Made by a program: the position numbers and the translations under genes. From a virus: 30,123 nt of DNA. Below the pieces are notes generated by a model. It saw only the letters and a program-made list of their open reading frames with translations. It searched no databases and was not told the DNA's origin. This document shows positions 1-8,335 of the stretch, in pieces. Every line of letters begins with the position of its first letter. The first letter of the stretch is position 1. The stretch lies in the IMG/VR virus record IMGVR_UViG_3300032116_000950, positions 1 through 30,123 of that record, one strand, 5' to 3'.

Positions 1-215
1 AAAAATCAGTATCTATTGCTGTTGTATAATTACTTGGAGATATAAACCATACAGCAGCCGCTACTCTTACGTTATTTGCACCAAATGTACCAATAGTAAT
101 AGTTCCACCACTTGTTAATCCATTTACTTTATCTTGCTTACCTAATAAAGCATCAAAAACAGCATCCTCACTAGGTGCTTTATCAGTTACTCCATTAGTT
201 ATTGTTTGAGTTATA
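1..215 (-). repeat. Copy A of a 215-bp module shared by two fibre genes
   Basis: Bases 1-215 match 5923-6137 without gaps and with only scattered substitutions; the offset is a constant 5922. The copy may continue beyond the left window edge. The reading frame is the same in both copies, and the encoded peptides differ at 5 of 71 positions, so it is a coding duplication or recombination patch. Confidence 0.9.
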
Positions 216-772
216 TTATCATTTGTTAATATATTTTGAATAGCATTACCATCGTTTTTCCATACTGGATTACCACTAGAATTAGCACCGATAGAACTTT
301 CACTCGCATTTGCAGTAATATTAGCAGATTGATGTTTTAATCCTAAATGTCCATTCCCGCCTGTTCCTTTAACGTGCAAAGATTTTGCATTTAAACTAAA
401 CGTTCCTAAATCAGTATTTTGAGTTGCACCTGTGTATGGAACTTTTGAGCTTAATTGTGAACTGTTTTGAAGCGTAGAAGGTGACACAAATTTATCGGTA
501 TTTGTTCCCGTATTTACTTCTGATTGAGTTGCTTGGTACGGAGTTTCTGTAAACTCCCAAGACGAACCATTTGAATAATACATCCCTAAAGGATAATACG
601 TTCCGCCTATTGAAAATGGAAGCCATTTAGTTCCTTGTGATGCCTCGCACCAATAAAATTTGCCAGATACCGTATTAGGAGCAGGTAAAGCCGAATAATT
701 AGCAACTGTAGTAATAGTAGTGCCACCGCCACCACCCCCACTACCACTAGATTGAAATCCAAAATCATTCAT
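1..772 (-). CDS. Tail fibre / receptor-binding type structural protein (partial, C-terminus outside window)
   Basis: An open frame runs from an ATG at 770-772 leftwards off the window edge (257 codons seen). It starts MNDFGFQSSGS followed by a run of six glycines, a linker type common in modular Bacteroidota phage fibres. Next comes a segment rich in aromatic residues and Gly/Ser (residues ~30-75), then beta-rich low-complexity sequence. Residues ~187-257 are nearly identical to residues ~150-221 of the 395-aa protein at 5396-6583 (5 differences in 71), so the two genes share an exchangeable module. The start lies 12 nt past the stop of the preceding gene in the same transcript. A role in adsorption is inferred from composition and context; no enzymatic domain is seen. 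Confidence 0.7.
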   Translation of the reverse strand, partial: MNDFGFQSSGSGGGGGGTTITTVANYSALPAPNTVSGKFYWCEASQGTKWLPFSIGGTYYPLGMYYSNGSSWEFTETPYQATQSEVNTGTNTDKFVSPSTLQNSSQLSSKVPYTGATQNTDLGTFSLNAKSLHVKGTGGNGHLGLKHQSANITANASESSIGANSSGNPVWKNDGNAIQNILTNDNITQTITNGVTDKAPSEDAVFDALLGKQDKVNGLTSGGTITIGTFGANNVRVAAAVWFISPSNYTTAIDTDF

Positions 773-784
773 TACTTTACGTGT

Positions 785-1126
785 TTAATTAAACTTCCCT
801 TGTCCGTATGCTTTTAATATAATATATGCACAATATGAATCAAAACCTGTTATTTCTTTTTCTAACATTGAATTAACATCATTTAATACGCCTTTCCAAT
901 AGTCATATTCTCCAATACCTTCTAAATTTACTTCATTACTTAATGTAATTAATGCAGCATCTTTAGTTAAAATATTCTTACCTATAAACTCATTTGTTTC
1001 TTTATGATAATAGTTTAAATCACAATTTAAAAAGATAGTTTTTTTTATCTTATCATCTTTAAATTCGATATACTCTATTTCTCTTTTTAATCCCGACTTA
1101 GGGCAAATATCTATTTTTACAATCAT
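785..1126 (-). CDS. Hypothetical protein, 113 aa, in fibre operon
   Basis: Unrecognised soluble protein with mixed alpha/beta composition; the N-terminal half is Lys- and Ile-rich and the C-terminus reads ILKAYGQGKFN. Its ATG (1124-1126) overlaps the stop of the upstream structural gene by one base (TAATG), a strong sign of translational coupling and of the correct start. It sits between two structural genes, so a fibre accessory role (chaperone or small virion protein) is possible but not shown. Confidence 0.75.
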   Translation of the reverse strand: MIVKIDICPKSGLKREIEYIEFKDDKIKKTIFLNCDLNYYHKETNEFIGKNILTKDAALITLSNEVNLEGIGEYDYWKGVLNDVNSMLEKEITGFDSYCAYIILKAYGQGKFN

Positions 1127-2598
1127 TATTCGTGATATAAATTAGGTGATACAACAAATTGTAATACTTGTGATGGCGTAGCAGCTCCCGAAAGAATTTT
1201 AACAATAACCCCAACAAATTCACCAGCATTTACAACTATCGGTGCTTCAAAATCAAATTGAGTTGACGTTCCTTGTTGACCAATTACAGCATTTACAGGT
1301 ATACCAATAACACCTACAGGCTGAATACGTCTTATTTTAGTTGTACCTGTAGTAAAAGAGGCAGATTCTGTTGCCGCTAAAGATACCGATGTAGAACCCC
1401 AAGCTACAGCTACCGCATAGGTAGTAGGAACAGTTGCAGAGTTTGCAGCACCAGCATTTACTAAACCTACCTGTATTCCACGTAAATACATAGTCCTTGC
1501 CGTTTGATTGACACCGCCTAAAGGATTTTGATAACTTGATATGACTATATCTGTTGCAGAAGTGGCAGCAGCATTTAATTGAAATATACCGCCTAAAAAA
1601 GCACCTAAAGCAGCCGTTGTATTTGTTCCTACTGCTGCTGTTGGTAATGCCGTATTAGCCCATTGAATTTGTTGCGCTCCATTTGTAAATGTACCACCAT
1701 CTAATGTTTGTAACCCTAAACCTGTTCCTGCCATTTGACCAGCCCATGTTTTATTAGTTGCAATATCCATTAAAGTTACAGTAACATCTCCAACTTTAAA
1801 TATCATATTTGGAGATGAACCAACTGTACCAGAATTATATTTTTGTATAAATACTGGTAAAGATGTAGATAAAAAAGCTTGTCCTTGACCAACAGGTATC
1901 ATTTGCTCCCCATATAATACATCATCAATCCAATATTCTATTTCTCGTTCTCCTACAACTATACTATATTTTGTATTTGTATTTAAAGGAAAATTAGTTA
2001 TAGTTGTTTCTAATGCTTGTTTAGTGGTAGTTCCAGAGTTATATCTAATACATCCATATAAGCCAGCACTTGTAAATTCAAACCATACACCATCCACAGG
2101 TTCAGCAGCTCCAGTAGCTACACCTAATCCTGCTTGGAAAACTTCATTAGCAGTTGGATAAGCTGTAAACGCCCCTGTAATTTCAGCGCAAACTGGCGCA
2201 GTTCCTATTAATGGAAAATACCTCCATGTTTGTAAATACGCAAAGTTACCTGAAACTGTTGATGTACCAGCAGCATTTACATTTAAGAAACCTGCTGATT
2301 GTGTCATTGTCATAGTAGTAAATGAATGCTTCCATACACCTGTATTTTGAGTAGTAGCGTTAAATGTAGCACTAAACAAAACTGTATCCATACCTACACG
2401 ACTTCTAAAATCTTGTGATACTTCTTGAGATTTTAGATAAGCTTCACCTGTTTTAGAACCAGGGTCATTCTCACTAAAAGCTCTTACGGCACCTACATTA
2501 CCTGGATTTGTAGCTACATCTGTTTCTGTTACTACTTTAGCAGCATTAAAACTATTTACTTCTTGTTCATAAGTTGAACCTTTAACTCTTATACTCAT
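1126..2598 (-). CDS. Virion structural protein, 490 aa, beta-rich
   Basis: Long Ala/Thr/Gly/Asn-rich protein with almost no Lys/Glu-rich helices after residue ~70, typical of beta-sandwich or fibre proteins. The N-terminal ~100 residues contain RAFSENDPGSKTG and a segment around residues 70-90 (RVGMDTVLFSATFNATTQNTG) resembling a structural-protein family I recall from phages of marine and gut Bacteroidota. It overlaps its neighbours by one base at both ends (TAATG at 2598 and 1126). Probably a tail, baseplate or adsorption component; the exact position in the virion cannot be told from sequence. Confidence 0.75.
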   Translation of the reverse strand: MSIRVKGSTYEQEVNSFNAAKVVTETDVATNPGNVGAVRAFSENDPGSKTGEAYLKSQEVSQDFRSRVGMDTVLFSATFNATTQNTGVWKHSFTTMTMTQSAGFLNVNAAGTSTVSGNFAYLQTWRYFPLIGTAPVCAEITGAFTAYPTANEVFQAGLGVATGAAEPVDGVWFEFTSAGLYGCIRYNSGTTTKQALETTITNFPLNTNTKYSIVVGEREIEYWIDDVLYGEQMIPVGQGQAFLSTSLPVFIQKYNSGTVGSSPNMIFKVGDVTVTLMDIATNKTWAGQMAGTGLGLQTLDGGTFTNGAQQIQWANTALPTAAVGTNTTAALGAFLGGIFQLNAAATSATDIVISSYQNPLGGVNQTARTMYLRGIQVGLVNAGAANSATVPTTYAVAVAWGSTSVSLAATESASFTTGTTKIRRIQPVGVIGIPVNAVIGQQGTSTQFDFEAPIVVNAGEFVGVIVKILSGAATPSQVLQFVVSPNLYHE

Positions 2599-3194
2599 TA
2601 TATTATTTCTTTATAAGTTATTTTATATCTTCCCCAAGTTAAATTATGTGCTACTGCAATAATATCAAAACTTGTATTTGGTGTTATGTTATAAACAGAG
2701 GCTATTATGTTTTCTAAATAAACATCTTCATCTGTATGATCAACTCCATCATTTTCTACAAAGCATTGAATCTTAGTAGTCGCTGTAATCCATGGAGCTA
2801 ATACTGTTGTAATTACTAAATCATTTTCAGATAGTACTCCATCATTACCAAAATCTATATTTACACTTCCTGAATGTAAAGCTGCTACTTCTTGTATTAC
2901 TACTAATTCTGCATCAGTTACATAGTTTCTATCAGTACTAGGAGCTATATCAGCTGTTGTAGCATCAGCTCCTGCGGTAACTAAACCTTTACTATCATAA
3001 GTAATTTTAGTTTTAGTTGCTCCTGTAATAGGGGTATTTTCATCTACTTTAGCATCTAAGGCATTTTGTAAATCTGTTTGATTAGCTAAAAAACCTGTAA
3101 TAGTACCCCATATAGAAGAACCACCACCACCTCCTCCACCTTCTTTTGTGGTAGAAGTAAAGATTTTAAATTTTTTAAATAAATTGTTACTCAT
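2598..3194 (-). CDS. Short tail-fibre protein with anchor peptide and poly-Gly linker
   Basis: 198 aa. It starts MSNNLFKKFKIFTS, which closely resembles the start of the 395-aa fibre at 5396-6583 (MANSLFSKVRIFTT), followed by seven glycines. Residues ~28-60 carry the WGTITGFLANQTDLQNALDAK type of repeat that is widespread in phage tail fibres, followed by a Thr/Asp-rich beta region. The layout suggests a short N-terminal virion-docking peptide, a flexible linker and a distal domain. Its ATG overlaps the stop of the small membrane protein upstream by one base. Confidence 0.8.
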   Translation of the reverse strand: MSNNLFKKFKIFTSTTKEGGGGGGGSSIWGTITGFLANQTDLQNALDAKVDENTPITGATKTKITYDSKGLVTAGADATTADIAPSTDRNYVTDAELVVIQEVAALHSGSVNIDFGNDGVLSENDLVITTVLAPWITATTKIQCFVENDGVDHTDEDVYLENIIASVYNITPNTSFDIIAVAHNLTWGRYKITYKEII

Positions 3195-3391
3195 TATTTC
3201 TTAATTTTAGTTTCTAACCATTCTTTTCTCCATTTCCAAATAGTGTATGCCACAGTAATAGCGATACCTAATATTCCAAATATATCTTTATATTGTGATA
3301 AAGTATAACTTCCAATAGTCATAAGTGGTACATCTATTAAATCCAATAGCCTATTTAATTTGTGATGAATAATATCTAGATAATGTTTCAT
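3194..3391 (-). CDS. Small single-pass membrane protein, holin-like candidate
   Basis: 65 aa with one clear hydrophobic segment (about residues 37-52, IFGILGIAITVAYTIW) followed by a strongly basic tail (KWRKEWLETKIKK). Size, single helix and charged C-terminus fit a small holin or other phage membrane protein. No endolysin is recognised beside it, so a lysis role is inferred from topology only. The one-base overlap with the downstream fibre gene supports the reading frame. Confidence 0.6.
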   Translation of the reverse strand: MKHYLDIIHHKLNRLLDLIDVPLMTIGSYTLSQYKDIFGILGIAITVAYTIWKWRKEWLETKIKK

Positions 3392-3422
3392 TGTTCAGTT
3401 TTAACAATTTGTACCATAAAGT

Positions 3423-3509
3423 TTAATATTTTCTTAATTTTTTAATTTCAATCACTTGCTTAGTTTTTTTTAATTCAGTTAGTTCTATTTTTTTAATTAC
3501 TTTTTCCAT
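3423..3509 (-). CDS. Candidate 28-aa basic microprotein
   Basis: A frame too short for ordinary ORF calling fills the gap between the genes at 3194-3391 and 3513-3875: MEKVIKKIELTELKKTKQVI then EIKKLRKY. It starts 3 nt after the upstream stop, matching the packing of this operon, and reads as one amphipathic, Lys-rich helix or coiled coil. The alternative is non-coding AT-rich spacer; the only support is spacing and the absence of any other explanation. Confidence 0.4.
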   Translation of the reverse strand: MEKVIKKIELTELKKTKQVIEIKKLRKY

Positions 3510-3512
3510 AAA

Positions 3513-3875
3513 TTATACATTCATATCTATTGCTCTAATACAATGATTTGGTTTTTTATCTATTTTTTCTAAAAAATTATACCAAAACATACCATTACTA
3601 AATCCTTTTTTAGTCAGGGTTGAAGTTAAGAAATTTTTTCCAATTACGCTACTCATAGTTTCTTTTGGATTACCAAATTTATAACCATCTTTAGTAATCA
3701 GTAATTTATTAGCAATTGGAGCTAGTAAAACATTTAGATACCTATCTTTAGCTAAAGCTAAATCTCTATTGTATTTATTATCATCTTTAATTGTAATAAG
3801 GCTATAAAACCAAGCCCATCGCCTTAGTACCCATATAGCTAGTGTAGCAATTATGTTAAGTAAAAAGCCTATCAT
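3513..3875 (-). CDS. Membrane-anchored hypothetical protein, 120 aa
   Basis: N-terminal hydrophobic helix (about residues 2-18, IGFLLNIIATLAIWVLR), then a soluble alpha-rich domain with RDLALAKDRYLNVLLAPIANK and an NGMFWYNFLEK motif. It lies directly upstream of the holin-like gene, inside the fibre operon. The topology predicts an inner-membrane protein with most of the chain on one side. A role in lysis timing or membrane targeting is possible; the family is not identified. Confidence 0.7.
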   Translation of the reverse strand: MIGFLLNIIATLAIWVLRRWAWFYSLITIKDDNKYNRDLALAKDRYLNVLLAPIANKLLITKDGYKFGNPKETMSSVIGKNFLTSTLTKKGFSNGMFWYNFLEKIDKKPNHCIRAIDMNV

Positions 3876-3885
3876 TATAATCTAA

Positions 3886-4284
3886 TTATAAAATTATTTT
3901 TTCTCTAGTATCTCTTCTTAAAGGATAATTATTTGCTGCATTTAAAGAAAGTATTAATATATTTTCTAAAGTTTCTCTAGCTGGATTAATAATACCTGTG
4001 TAACCTAATGAATTAATAAATCCTGTTAATACAGCAAGTGGCTCTTGTTTCCATCCTTCAACATCATTAATAGTTTCAGGTAAATCTTGTAAAGTGTACC
4101 ATTTTAATTCACTTTTAATTACATTACCGTTTGGATATAATTCACGCTCATGATATTTTACTTTACAAAATAAAACTTCATCAGTTTCTGAAATTTCAGT
4201 ATCTAAACCTGCAAATTTTCTTTGAACTGTCACACCATTTCTCAATTCAGTAAGTGTTATCCATTCATTATTTATTGTTGTCAT
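3886..4284 (-). CDS. Hypothetical protein, 132 aa
   Basis: Soluble mixed alpha/beta protein with a beta-rich N-terminal half (EWITLTELRNGVTVQRKF ... VLFCKVKYHERELYPNG) and a helical C-terminus. It sits 10-13 nt from both neighbours in the same transcript as the beta-helix protein upstream and the membrane protein downstream. No motif allows a function to be named; a small virion or assembly protein is the most economical guess. Confidence 0.7.
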   Translation of the reverse strand: MTTINNEWITLTELRNGVTVQRKFAGLDTEISETDEVLFCKVKYHERELYPNGNVIKSELKWYTLQDLPETINDVEGWKQEPLAVLTGFINSLGYTGIINPARETLENILILSLNAANNYPLRRDTREKIIL

Positions 4285-4297
4285 TTTATATATATAT

Positions 4298-5389
4298 TTA
4301 TTGTATTAACCACCAAGAACCTTGACCTATTTCCCAATTAATTGTATTATTTAAAACACCAAATGAAGACTTAATTGTTTGACCGCCACTACTATCAATC
4401 CAAGTCCCATTTGTATTTTGTACGTTTTGAGTTGCCGCAGGGTTTAAATTAAAATAAGCGTGTGCAGTTGTTGAACTTACTACTGTAATTAAACTTCCAG
4501 ATGCTCCTGTTAACGTTAATGAATTATTAATAGTATATGTTATTCCGTTCTTTAAAGTAATAGTTCTTCCTGCCGTTACACTTGATAAATTTGAAGTAGT
4601 AAATCCTGCTGTTCCTGAAAAAATAACATTTCCCACACTCGCTAAATTTAATGTGGTACAAGTCAATAAACTATTAACTATAACTGTACCTGTTGTAATT
4701 GTTACTATATTCCAATTAATACCATTTGTATCGAGAGTAGTTGATGCCCCGATTGAAAGTGTAGAGCTAGTTGTTATAACGGTACCAGCTATATATGTTA
4801 ATGTTCCTGTGTTAAATTGTAAAGTACCACTTATTGTTATTGTACCAACTGTGTTAATAGTTAATGAATTTTTAAACCCACTTGAAGTCCAAGTGCCAGT
4901 TCCAATAAGTTCAAAAACAGTAGTCCCTCCATTTGTGTTATTCGCTAAAGAACCCCCGATTAACATTTTATTTCCGTTAAAAGTTGCAATGTTTGTAAGA
5001 AAAGAAACAGATCCTGATATAGTTAAATTATCAGCAAGTGTTACAATTTGACTACCTGCTGTCATATTAAAATCTACAGAATTAGGAAATGTTTTACCAT
5101 TTGATGTTATTGTAGAGGTTGCTCCTATTGTTAATTTACTAGTTCCTGAAATAGTCATAGCTGCAACAAATGTTATACTACCATTTACAACAAGAACACC
5201 ATTCATAGTCAATGTGTTTACGTAATTTGTAAAATCAATACCTGCAATTGTAAACGTTGTATTAACTGTTAATTGGCCACTTGTTGCAGTAAATGCAATA
5301 GTATCCGTAGACAAAGGGACTATTCCCCCTACATACGTTGCGCCTGCATTTATATTACCTCCTCCATTAGCTACTGTAAAAACTGCCAT
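4298..5389 (-). CDS. Beta-helix-like fibre or spike protein, 363 aa
   Basis: Almost the whole chain is short beta strands rich in Thr, Ser, Asn, Gly and Ile with recurring TLTI / NGxxT / LTxxGxL rungs, the pattern of a right-handed beta-helix or stacked beta-solenoid. It starts MAVFTVANGGGNINAGATYVGG and ends in a Trp-rich cap (NWEIGQGSWWLIQ). Phage tail spikes and host-binding proteins commonly use this fold. Seen directly: repetitive composition and lack of Cys except one. Inferred: a trimeric spike or adhesive role. Confidence 0.7.
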   Translation of the reverse strand: MAVFTVANGGGNINAGATYVGGIVPLSTDTIAFTATSGQLTVNTTFTIAGIDFTNYVNTLTMNGVLVVNGSITFVAAMTISGTSKLTIGATSTITSNGKTFPNSVDFNMTAGSQIVTLADNLTISGSVSFLTNIATFNGNKMLIGGSLANNTNGGTTVFELIGTGTWTSSGFKNSLTINTVGTITISGTLQFNTGTLTYIAGTVITTSSTLSIGASTTLDTNGINWNIVTITTGTVIVNSLLTCTTLNLASVGNVIFSGTAGFTTSNLSSVTAGRTITLKNGITYTINNSLTLTGASGSLITVVSSTTAHAYFNLNPAATQNVQNTNGTWIDSSGGQTIKSSFGVLNNTINWEIGQGSWWLIQ

Positions 5390-5395
5390 AACTTA

Positions 5396-6583
5396 CTATA
5401 TTGAATATGAATAAACCCAACAATTATAAATTCCTGTAGAAGCATTGTATCTAAAACCTACTGCTAAATTTTTACCTATAATTGTAGTAGTCGGTAACGA
5501 TGCAAAAAAACTTGAAAATTTTGAACCCCATGTTATTGTTCGTGCCACACCATTATCTTTAATGTTTATAATTAAAGATTTAAAGTTTCCGTTAACTCCA
5601 CTTAATCCAGAAGTCATTGAAGTTATATTAGTAGCTAATGCCGTAATATTTACAATATCATAAAGACTTACATCTATTGTTGGGGTTGCAGAAGAAGTAA
5701 TTGTTAAAACTCTTGGGTCTATTTTAGCATAAGTAGATAAATCAGGAGCTACTCCTGCTGCTGAATCTGTTACTAAGATATAACCAATTAACGCTGTATT
5801 AGCAGGTTGTGTTGGTAATGCAGCATATTCACTCTCAGTACCTTCTACTTTTACAATAGTATTTGAAGTATTACCATAAAATCCAACATATCTTTGTAAT
5901 CCTGCTGAACTTAATGCAACTGAAAAATCAGTATCTATTGCTGTTGTGTAATTACTTGGAGATATAAACCATACAGCAGCAGCTACTCTTACGTTATTTG
6001 CACCAAATGTACCAATAGTAATAACCCCGCCACTTGTTAATCCATTTACTTTATCTTGCTTACCTAATAAAGCATCAATAACAGTGTCCTCACTAGGTGC
6101 TTTGTCCGTAACGCCATTAGTGAGTGTTTGAGATATAGGAAAGTCAGATAGTTCTACAGTTTCAATAATATTAGTATATGTTAAATTACTATAATTAATA
6201 GCTTTTATCTTAATAGAATATATTAATGCTACATCAGTATCTGTATAAGTTCCTGATGCTACCCAAGCTCCTGTTGTTTCATTTAAACTAGCAGTTACTA
6301 CCGTACCACCAACTGTTTTAGGACTTTCAAAAGTTGGTTTATTCGAGCCATCAATCTTTGAAAGAATGCAGTTACCCGATAACCCAAATTCCCCTGCGTT
6401 GATAATTGCTCCTGTAGGAATTGTGAGGCTTCCGCTTGCTCCTGACACAATCTCATAATATGTAATTTTGTATTCATTGTTTTCTAAATTTGTTACACGA
6501 CCATTTAAGGTAGGATCAGAACCGCCGCTTCCACTTGAAGGTGTTGTAAATATTCTAACTTTACTAAATAAGGAGTTAGCCAT
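5396..6583 (-). CDS. Modular tail fibre protein, 395 aa
   Basis: Begins with the anchor-like peptide MANSLFSKVRIFTT and a Gly/Ser linker, as in the shorter fibre at 2598-3194. Residues ~25-60 may form a short coiled or beta stalk (DPTLNGRVTNLENNEYK). Residues ~150-221 form the module duplicated in the gene at 1-772. The C-terminal ~110 residues look like a beta-sandwich ending NCWVYSYSI, resembling known phage fibre-tip domains in style. The shared start and shared middle with other genes point to domain shuffling among receptor-binding proteins. Confidence 0.8.
   Translation of the reverse strand: MANSLFSKVRIFTTPSSGSGGSDPTLNGRVTNLENNEYKITYYEIVSGASGSLTIPTGAIINAGEFGLSGNCILSKIDGSNKPTFESPKTVGGTVVTASLNETTGAWVASGTYTDTDVALIYSIKIKAINYSNLTYTNIIETVELSDFPISQTLTNGVTDKAPSEDTVIDALLGKQDKVNGLTSGGVITIGTFGANNVRVAAAVWFISPSNYTTAIDTDFSVALSSAGLQRYVGFYGNTSNTIVKVEGTESEYAALPTQPANTALIGYILVTDSAAGVAPDLSTYAKIDPRVLTITSSATPTIDVSLYDIVNITALATNITSMTSGLSGVNGNFKSLIINIKDNGVARTITWGSKFSSFFASLPTTTIIGKNLAVGFRYNASTGIYNCWVYSYSI
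5923..6137 (-). repeat. Copy B of the 215-bp fibre module
   Basis: Gap-free counterpart of bases 1-215, inside the 395-aa fibre gene. Identity falls off abruptly after 6137, where the two proteins diverge completely, which marks one recombination border. Confidence 0.9.
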
Positions 6584-6588
6584 TATAA

Positions 6589-6939
6589 TTATTTATAATA
6601 TTGTATATTTAATTTATGTGTTCCTGCACCTACTTGAATAGCTCTAAAGTTTTCTAAATTAGGTCTACCTTCAATATCTACACCGTCTAAATTACTTCTT
6701 CTAATACCTGTAGAAGCAGTGGGTAATGTTGTATTACCTAATTCTAAATAACGGATAGCAGGAGTAGTTAAATCTGATTCTACTTCTATTAAAGCATAAG
6801 TAGCATCAGCTGGTACAGTTAATGCTACAGCAGTCCCTCCAACAACTAATTGTTGGTATCCTATTGCTGTTAAATTATATCTTTGTTGTCTAAGTAATTG
6901 ATCTAAATAACTCTTTGACTGATTTCCAAATTGTGACAT
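6589..6939 (-). CDS. Small structural beta-sandwich protein, 116 aa
   Basis: N-terminal helix (MSQFGNQSKSYLDQLLRQQRYN) followed by a compact beta domain with VVGGTAVALTVPADATYALI, GRPNLENFRAIQVGAG and a final HKLNIQYYK. This pattern resembles ~100-aa phage structural proteins from memory. It sits 5 nt upstream of the long fibre gene, suggesting a fibre-associated, head-decoration or adaptor role. No catalytic residues seen. Confidence 0.75.
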   Translation of the reverse strand: MSQFGNQSKSYLDQLLRQQRYNLTAIGYQQLVVGGTAVALTVPADATYALIEVESDLTTPAIRYLELGNTTLPTASTGIRRSNLDGVDIEGRPNLENFRAIQVGAGTHKLNIQYYK

Positions 6940-6949
6940 TGTATTTATT

Positions 6950-7240
6950 TTATTGAGTTAATTGGCAATCACATATATCACATGTTGCCATTATTTGATG
7001 AGCCATTAAATCTTGTTGTTCTTCTGTTAAACAGTTAATTGAATCATTAGTAACATTAATATCTGTACTAAAGTTATAACATCTTAATACTTCTATTTTA
7101 TCATTAAGTAATTTAAGTTTAATTAATTCTTTATCTGCACAACTATTACCTATGGAGTATAGTTTAGATACTTCTTTAGCCTTAGTTGCAGAACAACATA
7201 AGGCATTAGTTAATATTAAATTTAAATTAGACTCTGTCAT
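6950..7240 (-). CDS. Cysteine-rich small protein, 96 aa
   Basis: The frame can be opened at a TTG (7255), but the ATG at 7238-7240 (MTESNLNLILTNALCC) lies 4 nt after the upstream stop and is preferred. The protein is helical with nine cysteines, among them a CC pair near residue 14 and a C-terminal CDICDC cluster. Clustered Cys pairs are unusual for phage cytoplasmic proteins and suggest metal binding or disulfides. The two genes upstream are also Cys-rich, so the three may form one complex. Confidence 0.7.
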   Translation of the reverse strand: MTESNLNLILTNALCCSATKAKEVSKLYSIGNSCADKELIKLKLLNDKIEVLRCYNFSTDINVTNDSINCLTEEQQDLMAHQIMATCDICDCQLTQ

Positions 7241-7244
7241 AAGA

Positions 7245-7739
7245 TTATCCAGCAATCATACTTATATACAAGTAAGTATCGGAAGCAGAATCACCGTTAC
7301 TATCTGTTACAGTACATTTCAGTAAACCAAAAATACCAGCATTACTAGTAGCTATAGCATCAAATGCTTGTGTATATATCCCTATATTAAATAATACATT
7401 ATTTGCTGTAATAGGACTATCAAAAATAAACCATGGAGTTGCACCATCAAATCCCGAGTTTATATTGTCTGCCCATTCCCATAAATAAGTATAAGGAGCT
7501 GTACCACCTGTAGTAGTAGTAAAGGCTCTAGGACCTCCTTCAGTTATTTCTATTGAAGAGATTTTTAAAGTTACACATGAACATGTCCCAGTAGGGCCTT
7601 GAGGACCAGTAGCTCCAGTAGCTCCAGCTGGTCCTGTTGCACCAGGTGCTCCAATAGGTATTGTTAATTCTTTGCAGTTACACATACAAAATTTATTTAA
7701 AAGTTTACATATTAATAATATAAGGTTTTTTTTCATCAT
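7245..7739 (-). CDS. Collagen-like repeat protein with PKD/Ig-like domain
   Basis: The ATG at 7737-7739 overlaps the upstream stop as ATGA and is preferred to an upstream TTG at 7745. After a hydrophobic, Cys-containing N-terminus (MMKKNLILLICKLLNKFCMC) come eight Gly-X-Y triplets (start GAPGATGPAGATGATG), the collagen triple-helix signature. A domain with GGTAPYTYLWEWAD and a final CTVTDSNGDSASDTYLY then follows, as in PKD/SprB-type beta-sandwiches of Bacteroidota surface proteins. This suggests a trimeric stalk with an Ig-like head. The hydrophobic start could be a signal or just an anchor into the particle. Confidence 0.75.
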   Translation of the reverse strand: MMKKNLILLICKLLNKFCMCNCKELTIPIGAPGATGPAGATGATGPQGPTGTCSCVTLKISSIEITEGGPRAFTTTTGGTAPYTYLWEWADNINSGFDGATPWFIFDSPITANNVLFNIGIYTQAFDAIATSNAGIFGLLKCTVTDSNGDSASDTYLYISMIAG

Positions 7740-8308
7740 TTGCAAGTTTTACATCCACTATTTAAGCATAATTTATCAATTATCTTTTTAATGCTTGTAA
7801 ATGTTGCATTATCCCCACATTCTGCGGCATTCTCTAGTGAATCAAACATAGTTTTAGCTTTTAGATATTCTTTTTCAGAATCATCTTGAGGACAACTATC
7901 ACAAGTATTTACATTAGCTAACATATTACTTATACAACATCTCGTATTACAAGTAAAATATTTATAGATTCCTGTAGAATATACTTCATCGTTATCATCT
8001 ACTACAGTATATACAAAGTACCATTGACCATCAGTTATGGTTGTAGGGTTGCCCATATCAGATAATGGAATATTATAAGAAGTTCCTTTTACAATAGAAG
8101 GAAATCCTTCAGCTTTTAAGTCTATAGTATATTCTATATTATCTGGTCCTTTAATTAGTAATGTTGCGGATACTATATTACTTGTAGGTATATTAGGATC
8201 ATCCCAACCACCAAGATTAGCTAGACTATATATTCCAGTATTTTCAGAAAATTGCAATTGTGTACAACCATTGATTACACATATATCAAATTGTAAGTTA
8301 AGTGCCAT
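7736..8308 (-). CDS. Structural protein with beta domain and Cys-rich helical tail, 190 aa
   Basis: Residues ~1-120 look like a beta-sandwich (NIVSATLLIKGPDNIEYTID, TDGQWYFVYTVVDDND). Residues ~120-190 switch to a helical region with many cysteines (CNTRCC, CDSC, CLNSGCKTCK at the very C-terminus). This build resembles conserved Bacteroidota phage proteins of unknown role. It is the first gene after a strong stem-loop terminator and is coupled to the collagen-like gene by ATGA. The Cys pairs could bind zinc or crosslink with the two following Cys-rich products. Confidence 0.75.
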   Translation of the reverse strand: MALNLQFDICVINGCTQLQFSENTGIYSLANLGGWDDPNIPTSNIVSATLLIKGPDNIEYTIDLKAEGFPSIVKGTSYNIPLSDMGNPTTITDGQWYFVYTVVDDNDEVYSTGIYKYFTCNTRCCISNMLANVNTCDSCPQDDSEKEYLKAKTMFDSLENAAECGDNATFTSIKKIIDKLCLNSGCKTCK

Positions 8309-8335
8309 TGATTTTGTTTAATTTGCTTTATAAAT

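Noticed and set aside
4653-5051. 132-codon frame on the plus strand
   Set aside because: It is antisense to the Thr/Val-rich beta-helix gene; its Val/Pro/Ile-rich product is the mirror of that repetitive coding sequence and has no independent support.
5445-5663. 72-codon plus-strand frame
   Set aside because: Antisense to the 395-aa fibre gene with no neighbours on that strand.
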